Assembly (NCBI RefSeq): GCF_025200715.1
Contig: NZ_CP104144.1
Span: 62,001 to 126,000, forward strand
Direction of reading: 5' to 3'
Origin: Rhizobium sullae
GTDB lineage: Bacteria; Pseudomonadota; Alphaproteobacteria; Rhizobiales; Rhizobiaceae
Length of the DNA stretch: 64,000 nt
A model generated the notes under the pieces. The model was not told the DNA's origin and ran no database searches. It worked only from the letters and a program-made list of their open reading frames with translations. Shown here piece by piece: positions 37,119-45,702 of the stretch. The number at the start of each line of letters is the position of its first letter. The stretch's first letter is position 1. Position numbers and translations under genes: made by a program.

Positions 37119-37437
37119 GAGCGTCATCTCGACGACGCCCTCAACATCGCGATCTGCGGGCAGCACCGCGCCAGCCTCAATGCCAAGGCGACGGGCAATC
37201 GATGACCTGACCTGCTGGCGGTCGAGGATTTCGCCTTCGATCTCGCTGGATTTGATAACGTCTTCGGTCAGCGTCTTGAGAATGGCTTCCTGGCGTAATG
37301 GGAAGCCTAGCGCCTGCATATGGCCAAAGAGTCTGCCCTGCCGATGCCGGACGGTGGCGAGCTGCCGGGACAAATTTTCCAGATTCCATTCGAACTGCGG
37401 CCATTCCGGCAACTGATGAATGAATGTACTTTGGCAT
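37119..37437 (-). pseudogene. fic 5' fragment, second copy
   Basis: Minus-strand reading gives LENLSRQLATVRHRQGRLFG, SSEIEGE and LPADRDVEGVVEMTL, matching the N-terminal third of the fic gene at 17351-18457. A 4-bp duplication near the start (GAATGAAT) puts the natural ATG at 37437 out of frame, and everything after the DUF4172-like part, including the Fic motif, is absent. It nevertheless keeps the frame that the other copy has lost near 18172, which dates that frameshift after the duplication. Confidence 0.8.
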
Positions 37438-37489
37438 AATCACCGCATTTCCTGCGGAGATTATGCATCTCATTCGCCGCATGACTGTT
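37119..37489. repeat. Right copy of the ~370-bp direct repeat
   Basis: Same orientation as 18141-18509. The copy includes the inverted repeat at 37435-37465 (CATAATC ... GATTATG with CCGCA/TGCGG) and about 24 bp beyond it. Left of it is the IS110 remnant; right of it, to 37690, I see only the upstream region of the next LysR gene. Confidence 0.8.
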
Positions 37490-37690
37490 GTGAATCGGCG
37501 AGGCCCCAGTGCCGGTCCCCAGATTAAATAGTTGTTTTTGCTGACGCGACGGAGGTCATTACGCGATGCCTGTTCACAATCTGCTGCACCAAAGTGTCGC
37601 CGGTACCATCGGATCGGTTTTCCCCTGTTTACGCGAGGGTCAAATCCTACGATGAGTGTTTTTTGAGATTGAAGTTCGCGGAGCAGAGGA

Positions 37691-38620
37691 ATGGACCGCA
37701 TCGACGCAATGAAGGTGTTCGTCACGGCCGTCGAAGAGGGCAGCCTTGCAGGCGCCGCGCGCCGGCTCAAGCGGTCCCCGACCGCGATCAGCCGGGCCTT
37801 AGGCCTGCTCGAGCAGCACGTCGGCGTCGAACTGCTTCACCGCACGACCAGAAGTCTGAAGCTGAGCGAAGCCGGCCAGCGATATGTAGAAGCATGCCGC
37901 AGGGTGCTTGTGGACCTCGAGGAAGCCGACATCATCGCCAGTGCACAACGCTCCTCTCCTAGGGGCATCCTCACCATCTCCGCCCCACCTATTCTCGGTG
38001 AGGAAGTTCTGCGGCCAATCCTCGACGGCTTTCTTCAGGAGCATCCGAGCGTCTCGGTTCGCCTTCTGATGCTGGATCGGTTCGTCAACCTAGTCGACGA
38101 AGGTGTCGACGTGGCCTTGCGTATCGGCAACCTGACCGACTCGACGCATATCTCGACACGTATCGGCGGAGACGTCAGACGCGTCGTGGTCGCCTCTCCA
38201 CGGTATCTTGCGAGCAATCCGGCGATCAAAGAACCTTCCGACCTCCAGAGGCATCAGATCATCGCGTTTTCCAACTTTGGCCTCGAATCCTGGAGCTTCA
38301 CCGCCAACGGATCTTCAATTCCAAGGACGGTGCATTTCAATCCTCGCTATGTCGTCAATAGCGTGAGGGCGGCCGCGGCGTCTGCCGCAGAGGGGATGGG
38401 CGTGACGAGGCTTTACTCCTACCACGTGGCGGATTTTGTTCGAGACGGTCGATTGCAGATAGTCCTCGCCGCCGATGAGCCGGCTGCGCTTCCCGTTCAC
38501 CTCCTTGCACCGCAGGGACGGACCGCTGTTCCGAAGGTGCGCGCCTTCATCGACTTTTCGGTTCCGCGGCTGAGGGCAGAGCTCGGGCGTATCGCGATGG
38601 AAGCCGGGTCTCTGCCTTGA
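37691..38620 (+). CDS. LysR family transcriptional regulator
   Basis: A 309-aa LysR protein of the CrgA/DhcR-like group: MDRIDAMKVFVTAVEEGSLAGAARRL with helix-turn-helix RSPTAISRALGLLEQHVG, then an effector domain. GGAGCAGAGGA precedes the ATG. It is transcribed towards an SDR gene 140 bp downstream and may regulate that or the nearby tautomerase/epoxide hydrolase group; no divergent partner exists because only relics lie upstream. Confidence 0.9.
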   Translation: MDRIDAMKVFVTAVEEGSLAGAARRLKRSPTAISRALGLLEQHVGVELLHRTTRSLKLSEAGQRYVEACRRVLVDLEEADIIASAQRSSPRGILTISAPPILGEEVLRPILDGFLQEHPSVSVRLLMLDRFVNLVDEGVDVALRIGNLTDSTHISTRIGGDVRRVVVASPRYLASNPAIKEPSDLQRHQIIAFSNFGLESWSFTANGSSIPRTVHFNPRYVVNSVRAAAASAAEGMGVTRLYSYHVADFVRDGRLQIVLAADEPAALPVHLLAPQGRTAVPKVRAFIDFSVPRLRAELGRIAMEAGSLP

Positions 38621-38760
38621 TTATCCCGAATATCGGTTGAGTGTCGTGCTGCGCGCGGCAATTCTCCCGATGATCGAAAGCATCTAAATCAAGATCACCG
38701 ACGCGCAACGCGTGGGGCACGGCCCGATAGCTGGCCGGTGCGCTTGAAAGGATGCATATC

Positions 38761-39474
38761 ATGAACCGTCAAAAGAAGGTTGCCATTATCACAGGTGCCT
38801 CGCAGGGCATTGGAGAAGGACTTGTAAAGGCGTTCCGGGACCGCGATTACAAGGTCGTCGCGACGTCGAGGTCGATCAAGGAAAGCTTCGACGACGGAGT
38901 GCATGCCGTGGCCGGTGACATCGCAAGGCCCGAAACCGCGGAGCGAGTTGTTCGAGAGGCGCTGGAGCGCTTTGGTCGTATCGACACCCTGGTGAACAAT
39001 GCCGGTGTGTTCACTGCAAAGCCGTTCGTTGATATCACACAGGAAGATTTTGATCACAATTTCGGGGTCAACGTCGCCGGATTTTTCCACATCACCCAGC
39101 GCGCTGCAAAAGCGATGCTGGCACAAGGTTCCGGCCACATCGTCAACATCACGACGAGCCTCGTAGACCAGCCGATCGCCGGAGTACCTGCAGCCCTCGC
39201 ATCGCTCACGAAGGGCGGCCTCAATTCCGTCACGAAGCAACTTGCGATCGAATTCGCAACGACTGGCATTCGGGTGAACGCCGTCTCTCCGGGCATCATC
39301 AAGACTCCGATGCATTCGCCGGAGACGCACGAGGCCATGTCCGCGCTCCATCCCGTCGGTCGCATCGGAGAGATCCGCGACATAGTCGACGCCGTAATTT
39401 ACCTTGAAGGCGCAAGCTTCGTCACGGGCGAGATCCTTCATGTCGACGGCGGTCAGAACGCCGGCCGTTGGTAG
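38761..39474 (+). CDS. Short-chain dehydrogenase/reductase
   Basis: The 237-aa SDR has cofactor motif TGASQGIG, NNAG, the catalytic region with Ser in ITTSLVDQPIAG, and the C-terminal GEILHVDGGQNAG. The usual Tyr-x3-Lys appears as ALASLTKGG, so the catalytic Tyr seems replaced by Leu or Ser, which is unusual. I prefer the ATG at 38761, well spaced from AAAGGA; the ATG at 38752 is too close. It resembles stress-related rhizobial SDRs; substrate unknown. Confidence 0.85.
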   Translation: MNRQKKVAIITGASQGIGEGLVKAFRDRDYKVVATSRSIKESFDDGVHAVAGDIARPETAERVVREALERFGRIDTLVNNAGVFTAKPFVDITQEDFDHNFGVNVAGFFHITQRAAKAMLAQGSGHIVNITTSLVDQPIAGVPAALASLTKGGLNSVTKQLAIEFATTGIRVNAVSPGIIKTPMHSPETHEAMSALHPVGRIGEIRDIVDAVIYLEGASFVTGEILHVDGGQNAGRW

Positions 39475-39482
39475 CCGGAAGA

Positions 39483-39511
39483 AAGCGCCGGCCCAAATCG
39501 GACCGGCGCTT
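39483..39511 (+). terminator. GC-rich hairpin after the SDR gene
   Basis: AAGCGCCGG (39483-39491) pairs perfectly with CCGGCGCTT (39503-39511) over an 11-base loop, 9 bp after the SDR stop. There is no T-run after it, so it may be a Rho-dependent end, an attenuator or an mRNA-stabilising hairpin before the tautomerase gene. Confidence 0.55.
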
Positions 39512-39598
39512 ACGCCAAGTTCCGGCGCGGGAGGCCGCCAGCGGCGCTAGCCTCAGCCCGCCCCCATAACGAAACTGGAAGCCTTGAAAGGAAAGAGC

Positions 39599-39856
39599 AT
39601 GCCAATCGTCACCGTACAGGTAACCCGCGAAGGGACGACACCCGACCGCTCATCGGTGACAGCCGAGGAGAAGGCCGCCATCATAGCAGGGGTCAGCCAG
39701 GTCATGCTGGACGTCCTGAACAAGCCCCTGGAGTCCACCTATGTCGTGATCGAGGAAGTCGACCTCGACAACTGGGGATGGGGCGGACTTCCGACCGCGG
39801 TGTACCGCAAGGCATTGTCAGAAGCTTCGAGCGACCGAGGACGCGCTGGAAAGTGA
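39599..39856 (+). CDS. 4-oxalocrotonate tautomerase family protein
   Basis: The product begins Met-Pro-Ile-Val-Thr-Val; removal of Met exposes the catalytic N-terminal Pro of this family. At 85 aa it is longer than the 62-aa classic enzyme but in range for the long subgroup. GGAAAG precedes the ATG at 39599; starting at 39584 would bury the proline. Tautomerases convert enol to keto forms of aromatic breakdown products. Position beside SDR, VOC and epoxide hydrolase genes suggests a detoxification role, unproven. Confidence 0.88.
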   Translation: MPIVTVQVTREGTTPDRSSVTAEEKAAIIAGVSQVMLDVLNKPLESTYVVIEEVDLDNWGWGGLPTAVYRKALSEASSDRGRAGK

Positions 39857-39861
39857 CCCGG

Positions 39862-40110
39862 TCAGGTCGGTAGCGCAGCCCCGGACTGCTGGGCAATCAT
39901 ATATGCCGCATACCAGTCCGGCCACGCTTCATCGTGGTTGCCGCCGGTCCGCTTCTCATGTTCTCCGTCAGCGGCCGCGGCACGCCTAAGGGCGCTGGCG
40001 AGATTGCCTGCAGACGTGGACGCCGCACCTTTCGCATCGATCCGGCCAGGCAGCCTCGTCGTCACACTTCCTGGAAGATCCAGCCGTTTCCATCTGGATC
40101 GCTGAAGGAT
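39862..40110 (-). pseudogene. C-terminal fragment of a VOC (glyoxalase/bleomycin resistance) protein
   Basis: The minus strand reads FSDPDGNGWIFQEV, then a 2-bp insertion (GT, near 40064) produces a stop, then in the next frame TTRLPGRIDAKGAAST and DGEHEKRTGGNHDEAWPDWYAAYMIAQQ. These match the C-terminal half of the intact gene at 41111-41770. The N-terminal VOC half is absent. It is a decayed paralog from a local duplication. Confidence 0.75.
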
Positions 40111-40170
40111 GATTACGTCTTAAGGACAGCCAAGCCGGCACGGCTGGCGTTGCAAGCACAGCCATGCCAG

Positions 40171-40884
40171 TCATCCGAGCGGTGGCGGATCGAGATAAAT
40201 CGGTTTTTCGCTGGAGAGGCTTCGCTTAACCTCCCTGGTGAAATCATCAGTAAGCACCTCTTCCTCGTCAGCCTCAAGGCCGATCAAGGCAGCTTCTGCA
40301 ACCTGCTGGGGGCTGGTTTTCGTCATATCGAATCCATGGGTCATGTCCGTATCCATGAAGCTGACATGCAGACCGAGAACTGCCGTCGTCTGGCCGCGCA
40401 GCTCGATACGGAGGGCGTTTGTGAAGCTCCAAGCCGCGGATTTCGAAGCCGAATATGCGGCAAGCATAGGCCGGGCATACCACGTGGCATCGGACAACAC
40501 ATTGATGATCGCTCCGCCGCCGTTCTTGGCAAGGATCGGAACGAATGCCTGGCTGACGGCGATCGTTCCAAAATAGTTTGTCTCGAAGATCTCTCGCGCG
40601 CTGTCGATCATACTCGGGTCAAGGGTGCTGCTGGTCAAACGGGCAATGCCGGCATTGTTGACCAGCAAGGTAGTATCGCCGCATCGGTTCGCCGCCTCGG
40701 CTATCGAGGCATGATCCGTTACATCCAGTCTGACTTGTATGACCCCCGGCCTAGTCGCATCAGTGAGATTCCGCACGCCTGCGTAGACCTTCTTTGCGCC
40801 GCGATTGAGAGCTTCCTCAGCAAAGGCCAAACCCAGTCCGCGATTTGCGCCTGTTATGAATAGCACTGAATCTTGAATCATCAT
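40171..40884 (-). CDS. Short-chain dehydrogenase/reductase
   Basis: The 237-aa SDR shows TGANRGLG, NNAG, a catalytic Ser region (INVLSDATWYARP) and YSASKSAAW with the Tyr-x3-Lys pair. GGAGAG lies upstream of the ATG at 40884, preferred over an upstream start that adds 20 unlikely residues. It is on the strand opposite the other SDR at 38761 and in line with the VOC and epoxide hydrolase genes. Substrate unknown. Confidence 0.87.
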   Translation of the reverse strand: MMIQDSVLFITGANRGLGLAFAEEALNRGAKKVYAGVRNLTDATRPGVIQVRLDVTDHASIAEAANRCGDTTLLVNNAGIARLTSSTLDPSMIDSAREIFETNYFGTIAVSQAFVPILAKNGGGAIINVLSDATWYARPMLAAYSASKSAAWSFTNALRIELRGQTTAVLGLHVSFMDTDMTHGFDMTKTSPQQVAEAALIGLEADEEEVLTDDFTREVKRSLSSEKPIYLDPPPLG

Positions 40885-41110
40885 TTTCGTTCTCTCCGTT
40901 GGGCGGGGCCAAACCGTCCTGAAGCGGCTCAAACCTCCCGCCAAGGTACCTTCTCCTCTTATTGTTTTTCGCCAGCGGTGGCCCCCATGAGCCGGCTAAT
41001 AACCGTCGATTTCGAGGGCAGCTTGAGCAAAGTCGCGAGTACCGCGGATGCCTCTGAGTATGATTGAAATTGGCGCGCGCGCGGGAATGGCGCACCGCGC
41101 GCCGAATTTC

Positions 41111-41770
41111 TCAAAGTGGAAGCGGCTTGCCGGTTTGCTCCGCCACCATGTACTTGGCGTACCAATCCGGCCAGTTCTCGTCGCGCTCGCCTCCATTGCG
41201 CTTTTCGTGCTCGCCATGGGCTTCCGACGCACGCCGCATCGCTGCCGCAAGATCTCCGACGGAAGCGTAGTTCGTCGTGTTGGAGTCGATCCGGCCCGAG
41301 AACCGGGTGGTGATCTCCTGCAGAAGCCATTCGTTTCCGTCCGGATCGCTGAACGTTGCGTAGGAAAAGTAACTGCGCCGCTGTGGATCGCGGCCGCTGA
41401 CCACCGGCTTGCCCGGACCGTCGCGGTGGAACACTTCGCTCACCTCTACGCCACGGCCGAAAAGCTCGGCACGCGCTGCCTCGATGTCCGACACGATGAG
41501 AAAGAGCCCTTGCGCCGATCCCGGCGCCGCCGAAGTGACACCCGTCCCGAAGTGGATTGAACTCGGTGAGCCCGGAGGTGTGAACTGCACGACTCGAAAC
41601 GTCTCACCGACACTGAAGTCGGCGTCTAGCCTCCAACCCAGGTCGGCGTAGAAGCTTTTGGCGCGCTCGACGTCGGAGACGGAAATGACGACGACCTCGA
41701 GCTTCATGTCGAGCGTCTGCTTTCCGGGTTTTTCGATCGCGTCGCTATGCGTCGGAGTAGTGCTGCTCAT
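41111..41770 (-). CDS. VOC family protein (glyoxalase/bleomycin resistance fold) with C-terminal extension
   Basis: Residues about 23-150 form a VOC domain (VVVISVSDVERAKSFYADLGW, FSDPDGNEWLLQE); about 60 extra residues follow (EAHGEHEKRNGG, WPDWYAKYMVAEQ). This extension is shared with the fragment at 39862. AAGGAGA precedes the ATG at 41770. VOC proteins bind metals and act on small reactive compounds or sequester toxins. It is followed on the same strand by the epoxide hydrolase-like genes' region in reverse order, so these may belong to one detoxification set. Confidence 0.88.
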   Translation of the reverse strand: MSSTTPTHSDAIEKPGKQTLDMKLEVVVISVSDVERAKSFYADLGWRLDADFSVGETFRVVQFTPPGSPSSIHFGTGVTSAAPGSAQGLFLIVSDIEAARAELFGRGVEVSEVFHRDGPGKPVVSGRDPQRRSYFSYATFSDPDGNEWLLQEITTRFSGRIDSNTTNYASVGDLAAAMRRASEAHGEHEKRNGGERDENWPDWYAKYMVAEQTGKPLPL

Positions 41771-41832
41771 GTCGATCTCCTTAGGTTAACCTTGAGAGTT
41801 GAACGCGGCCGGGCTGGCGCAGGGTACGCGCC

Positions 41833-43110
41833 TCAGAAATCTTGTCGGAGCGGTCGGAACGCCGCGCGCAACTCGGCGGAAAACAGTTCGGGCTGCTCCC
41901 AGGCGGCGAAGTGGCCGCCCTTGCCGGCCTCATGAAAGTAAATCAGGTTTGGATAGGCGCGCCGGGCCCACCTCTCCGGGGCCTGGTAGCTCTCTCCCGG
42001 AAACACAGTGATCGCCACGGGAAGCGATATCTCGGAGGTCATCTCCGGGCCTGCAAAGGCAGGACTGCGCCCGCCGTACTCCCAGTAAAGCCGGCCGGAC
42101 GAGGTGCCGCTGTTCGTCAGCCAGTACAGTGTGATGTCGTCAAGCACCTCGTCCGGGGACTTTTCAGGATCGTTGCTATCGTAGGTCCAATGCGAGAAGC
42201 CGGGATGCCCCAGCATCCACGCCGCAAGGCCAGCGGGCGAGTCATTGATGGCATAGCCGACCGTCTGCGGCCGAGTACCCATCATCAGAGCGTAGGATCT
42301 GTTCCCCTTTTTGGCGGCTGCGCTGAAGGCGTTGAATGCCGCGCGTTCCTTCTCGGTCAGTCCCGCCGGTGCTGGTCCGCCGGCGGCGAGCAACACGGCA
42401 ATCTCGGGCGGCACGATCGCCGGCAGGTTGATGTGGATGCCGAGCAATCCTGCTGGCGCCTGGCGCGCCATCGCACTCGAGACGGGAGAGCCCCAGTCCC
42501 CACCCTGTGCGACGTAGCGGAGGTAGCCGAGTCGCGTCACCAGTTCCGTCCAGGTTTGTGCGATGCGGTCAGGCCCCCAACCGGTGTCCGTCGGCTTGCC
42601 CGAAAAGCCGTAGCCGGGCATCGAAGGCAGGACGAGGTCGAACGCGTCTTCCGCTCGTCCACCGTGCGCCGTGGGATCCGTCAATGGACCGACCGTCTTG
42701 AGCAGCTCGAGCACCGAGCCGGGCCAGCCATGCGTCATGATTAGCGGCATGGCGTTCGGGTGACGCGAGCGGACGTGAATGAAATGAATGTTCACGTCGT
42801 CGATTGTTGTCATGAACTGTGGCAGGGCGTTCAACCTCGCCTCGGCCTTTCGCCAGTCGTAGCCGGCTCCCCAGTACTCGATGAGCGGCTTGATCTTGGC
42901 GAGCTGGATGCCTTGGGACTGGTCATTGACTGTCTCGCGATCCGGCCACCGTGTTTCCGCGATGCGCCGGCGAAGGTCATCAAGCGCCGCTTGCGGGATG
43001 CTGACGGTGAACGGCCGGATCGAGCGATCTTCGGCCGCAGTGGCGTTGGCCAGGGCGGAAAGGATGCAAAGCCCGAATGCCAGCGCGGTCGCCAACTTGT
43101 AGAGCTTCAT
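41833..43110 (-). CDS. Exported epoxide hydrolase (EHN family), Sec signal
   Basis: From the ATG at 43110 the 425-aa protein has a Sec signal peptide (LATALAFGLCILSALANATAA), the epoxide-hydrolase N-terminal domain (IRPFTVSIPQAALDDLRRRI) and an alpha/beta hydrolase domain: oxyanion HGWPGS, nucleophile Asp in QGGDWGS and a C-terminal His near KGGHFAAWEQP. It should open epoxides in the periplasm. The start overlaps the upstream DUF6130 gene by four bases, so the two are translationally coupled. Confidence 0.88.
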   Translation of the reverse strand: MKLYKLATALAFGLCILSALANATAAEDRSIRPFTVSIPQAALDDLRRRIAETRWPDRETVNDQSQGIQLAKIKPLIEYWGAGYDWRKAEARLNALPQFMTTIDDVNIHFIHVRSRHPNAMPLIMTHGWPGSVLELLKTVGPLTDPTAHGGRAEDAFDLVLPSMPGYGFSGKPTDTGWGPDRIAQTWTELVTRLGYLRYVAQGGDWGSPVSSAMARQAPAGLLGIHINLPAIVPPEIAVLLAAGGPAPAGLTEKERAAFNAFSAAAKKGNRSYALMMGTRPQTVGYAINDSPAGLAAWMLGHPGFSHWTYDSNDPEKSPDEVLDDITLYWLTNSGTSSGRLYWEYGGRSPAFAGPEMTSEISLPVAITVFPGESYQAPERWARRAYPNLIYFHEAGKGGHFAAWEQPELFSAELRAAFRPLRQDF

Positions 43111-43535
43111 GGCCGAATCTCCTTGCCCGGAGAGTGGAACGTCACGGTTTGCTTGGTGAAGACGTTGCCTTCGGCGTCTACCACCTCGATCAGGACCTTG
43201 TGCTGGCCGCGCGGCATGCCCACCAGAATAATGGTGTTGCTCTGGCCGTAATCCGCCCATGCCCAAGGCAGATCATCGACTGTGAGGTGCAGATGTCCGA
43301 CCCGCGGAGACACGTTGCGCGCGGCCGGCCCACCCACCGGCAGGATGCGCAAGTTTTCCACCCGGTACGGGAGGAACACGACGCCCCCGGCCAACGGACC
43401 GGGAAGCGGCGGCTCAACGATCAGCTTGGGCGCAGGCTCGTTGTCGACGGGAACGACCGTGCTCTGGGCGAGCGCATCCGTGGCGAACACGGTGCAAGCC
43501 GCGAGCACAGCGAGCGTCTTTATGAGGAGATTCAT
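43107..43535 (-). CDS. DUF6130 family exported protein
   Basis: The 142-aa product from the ATG at 43535 has a Sec signal peptide (LIKTLAVLAACTVFATDALAQ), a proline-rich linker and a small beta-rich domain (HLHLTVDDLPWAWADYGQ, GMPRGQHKVLIEVVDAEGNVF) that I associate with DUF6130. GGAGAGA precedes the ATG. It lies between two epoxide hydrolase genes on one strand and overlaps the next. The domain has no assigned activity; the His-rich strand could bind metal. Confidence 0.8.
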   Translation of the reverse strand: MNLLIKTLAVLAACTVFATDALAQSTVVPVDNEPAPKLIVEPPLPGPLAGGVVFLPYRVENLRILPVGGPAARNVSPRVGHLHLTVDDLPWAWADYGQSNTIILVGMPRGQHKVLIEVVDAEGNVFTKQTVTFHSPGKEIRP

Positions 43536-43623
43536 TGCATTCTCTCCTTTTGGAGATTCGCTATCGGGTAATCGCCAAGCCGAGGATGACGCGCACGTCC
43601 GGCGCGCCACCCCGCCCGACACT

Positions 43624-44979
43624 TCACGTCCGTACCGTTCTGAACGATGCGCGCAGCTCGTCGGTGAAGGACCCGGGCTGTTCCCATGCCGCGAAATGGC
43701 AGCCCTTGGGCGGGCGGCCGTAATGCAGAAGTTTCGGGAACGCGCGCTCGGTCCAACTCTTTGGCGCGGTGTAGATTTCGGACGGGTACGCGCTTACGCC
43801 GACGGGAATGGTGATGCCTTTGGCGTCGAAGAAGCCCGCCGTCGCCGTTTGCCGGTGTTCCCAATAGAGGCGGGCCGAGGAGATGGCCGTGTTTGTCAGC
43901 CAATAAAGCGTGATGTTGTCGAGGATGTCGTCGCGGGTAAGGCCCTCCGGCTCTCCATCGAAGGCGCGGGCGATCAGTGCATAGCTGTCAGCGTCGTGAT
44001 CGAGAATCCATGACGCTAAACCAGCCGGCGAATCGACGAGCCCATAGAGCGTCTGCGGACGAAGTGCCATCTCGTTGGCGTAGCCCAGGCCGAACTTATA
44101 AAAGAAGGCAGCCTGTTCGTAAGCACGCTTTTCGTCGGACCCGAGATCGGCGGGAGGCGGACTGCCGGCAGCCAGCGCCTTCACAATCTCGGGCGGAATG
44201 GTCGCTGGCATATTGGTGTGGATGGCGATCAACTCGGGAGGCGCCATCAGAGCCATCTGTTCGGTGATGAGGGCGCCCCAATCGCCGCCCTGCGCGACGA
44301 ACCGGTTGTAGCCGAGGCGCTTCATCAGCACGATCCACGCCTGTGCGATGCGCGCCGGGTCCCAGCCGGGTTGGGTCGGTTTGGCGGAAAAGCCGTAGCC
44401 TGGCATCGACGGGATTACCACGTCGAACGCATCAGCCGCAGTTCCGCCATGCGCCGTAGGGTTCGTGAGCGGATCGATGATCTTAAGCAGTTCGATGATC
44501 GAACCGGGCCAGCCATGCGTGATGATGATCGGCATCGCACCTTGATGCTTCGATTTTACGTGGATGAAGTGGATGTCCAGCCCGTCGAGCTCGGTAACGA
44601 AATGCGGCAGCGCGTTCAGGCGCGCCTCGCACTTGCTCCAACTGTATTCCGTTCCCCAGTACTGGGTGAGTTTCTGCATCGTCTCGAGTTGCACCCCTTG
44701 TGTGTCGCCTGCCGGTAAGGTTTCCCAGGTCCGCCGCGAAGCTGCAGCGGTCACCAGTTCGCGCTCGGGCCAGCGCGTGGCGGTGATGCGGCGACGCAAG
44801 TCGACAAGGTCCTCGTCGGGGAAGTTCACGGTGAAAGGGCGGATTGAACTGGCTCCAGCCGCGGCCGCCGGCTGAGCCGAAGTAAAGTTCAACGCCCCGG
44901 CTGCCGAAGTGGCGAGTAATGCAGTGGCCGAGGTGGCAAGAAACTCGCGCCGAGTTGGCGCCGGATATGCCGTGGACAT
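43624..44979 (-). CDS. Exported epoxide hydrolase (EHN family), Tat signal
   Basis: The 451-aa protein from the ATG at 44979 begins with a twin-arginine signal (PTRREFLATSATALLATSA), then the epoxide-hydrolase N-terminal domain (IRPFTVNFPDEDLVDLRRRI) and hydrolase motifs HGWPGS, QGGDWGA and a C-terminal GCHFAAWEQP. It is paralogous to the protein encoded at 41833 but uses the folded-export route. The pair with DUF6130 between forms a compact set on the minus strand. Confidence 0.88.
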   Translation of the reverse strand: MSTAYPAPTRREFLATSATALLATSAAGALNFTSAQPAAAAGASSIRPFTVNFPDEDLVDLRRRITATRWPERELVTAAASRRTWETLPAGDTQGVQLETMQKLTQYWGTEYSWSKCEARLNALPHFVTELDGLDIHFIHVKSKHQGAMPIIITHGWPGSIIELLKIIDPLTNPTAHGGTAADAFDVVIPSMPGYGFSAKPTQPGWDPARIAQAWIVLMKRLGYNRFVAQGGDWGALITEQMALMAPPELIAIHTNMPATIPPEIVKALAAGSPPPADLGSDEKRAYEQAAFFYKFGLGYANEMALRPQTLYGLVDSPAGLASWILDHDADSYALIARAFDGEPEGLTRDDILDNITLYWLTNTAISSARLYWEHRQTATAGFFDAKGITIPVGVSAYPSEIYTAPKSWTERAFPKLLHYGRPPKGCHFAAWEQPGSFTDELRASFRTVRT

Positions 44980-45220
44980 GATCAGTCTCCTTCGTTGCGC
45001 GGATGCAATTAAGCGGTTGAACACGTTTGTTGTGCTCTCACTCCCGCGCGCGATCCATCGAACGTAGGTTGGTCATGATCGCGCCTTCGTTTATGACGCT
45101 CATACTTAAGTATATCCGCATGACAGGCCCGAGCCTTCCCTCGGCTGAATTCGATGCAATTAGACGATTGGACTTTGCGCCGACTGCCGAGCCTGATCGC
45201 GCCCGGCGATGGATGACGCT

Positions 45221-45607
45221 CTAATCGCGGTCACCGCCATTGTTTTTCAAAGCAACGTCGATGCAGCGAGACAGCGTTTCACCGTCAAAGGGCTTGTTCA
45301 AAAAGCAGACGGCGCCTCGTGCAAACGCCTGAGCGCGGACCTTGTTATCCGGATAGGCCGTAACGAAGATCGTCGGTATTCTAAGCCCTCGCGCGTGCAA
45401 AACCTCTTGCAGCTGGATTCCACTCATGTTCGGCATCTGGACGTCTGAAACCAAACATGAGGTTTCTGTCAGTTGCTCCGAATGCAAGAACGAACGTGCA
45501 GATGGAAAAGCGTGAGCGACGAAGCCGAGCGACCGCACAAGGCTCGCGGTCCCGATACGACTGGATTCGTCATCATCGACGATCGAAATAACTGGTGCAT
45601 CACGCAA
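45221..45607 (-). CDS. Receiver-only response regulator (FixJ-type receiver)
   Basis: A 128-aa receiver domain: ISIVDDDESSR, phosphorylation Asp in LVSDVQMPNMSG, Thr in FVTAYPD and Lys in FLNKPFD. It has no DNA-binding part. The start appears to be TTG at 45607. It follows the FixJ-like gene after 95 bp on the same strand, so the kinase encoded at 46344 may share phosphate between the two regulators. Confidence 0.85.
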   Translation of the reverse strand: MRDAPVISIVDDDESSRIGTASLVRSLGFVAHAFPSARSFLHSEQLTETSCLVSDVQMPNMSGIQLQEVLHARGLRIPTIFVTAYPDNKVRAQAFARGAVCFLNKPFDGETLSRCIDVALKNNGGDRD

Positions 45608-45702
45608 GCGATTGGTCCATCAATGTGTACTGTACAATGCTCTGAGCCACCTGCGTGCGATAGTCATACATAGATATGAGGCTGACGAGGCTCCTTTCCC
45701 GA

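Noticed and set aside
39483..39511. Strong intrinsic terminator
   Set aside because: Stem is good but no U-tract follows, so I list it only as a hairpin with moderate confidence.
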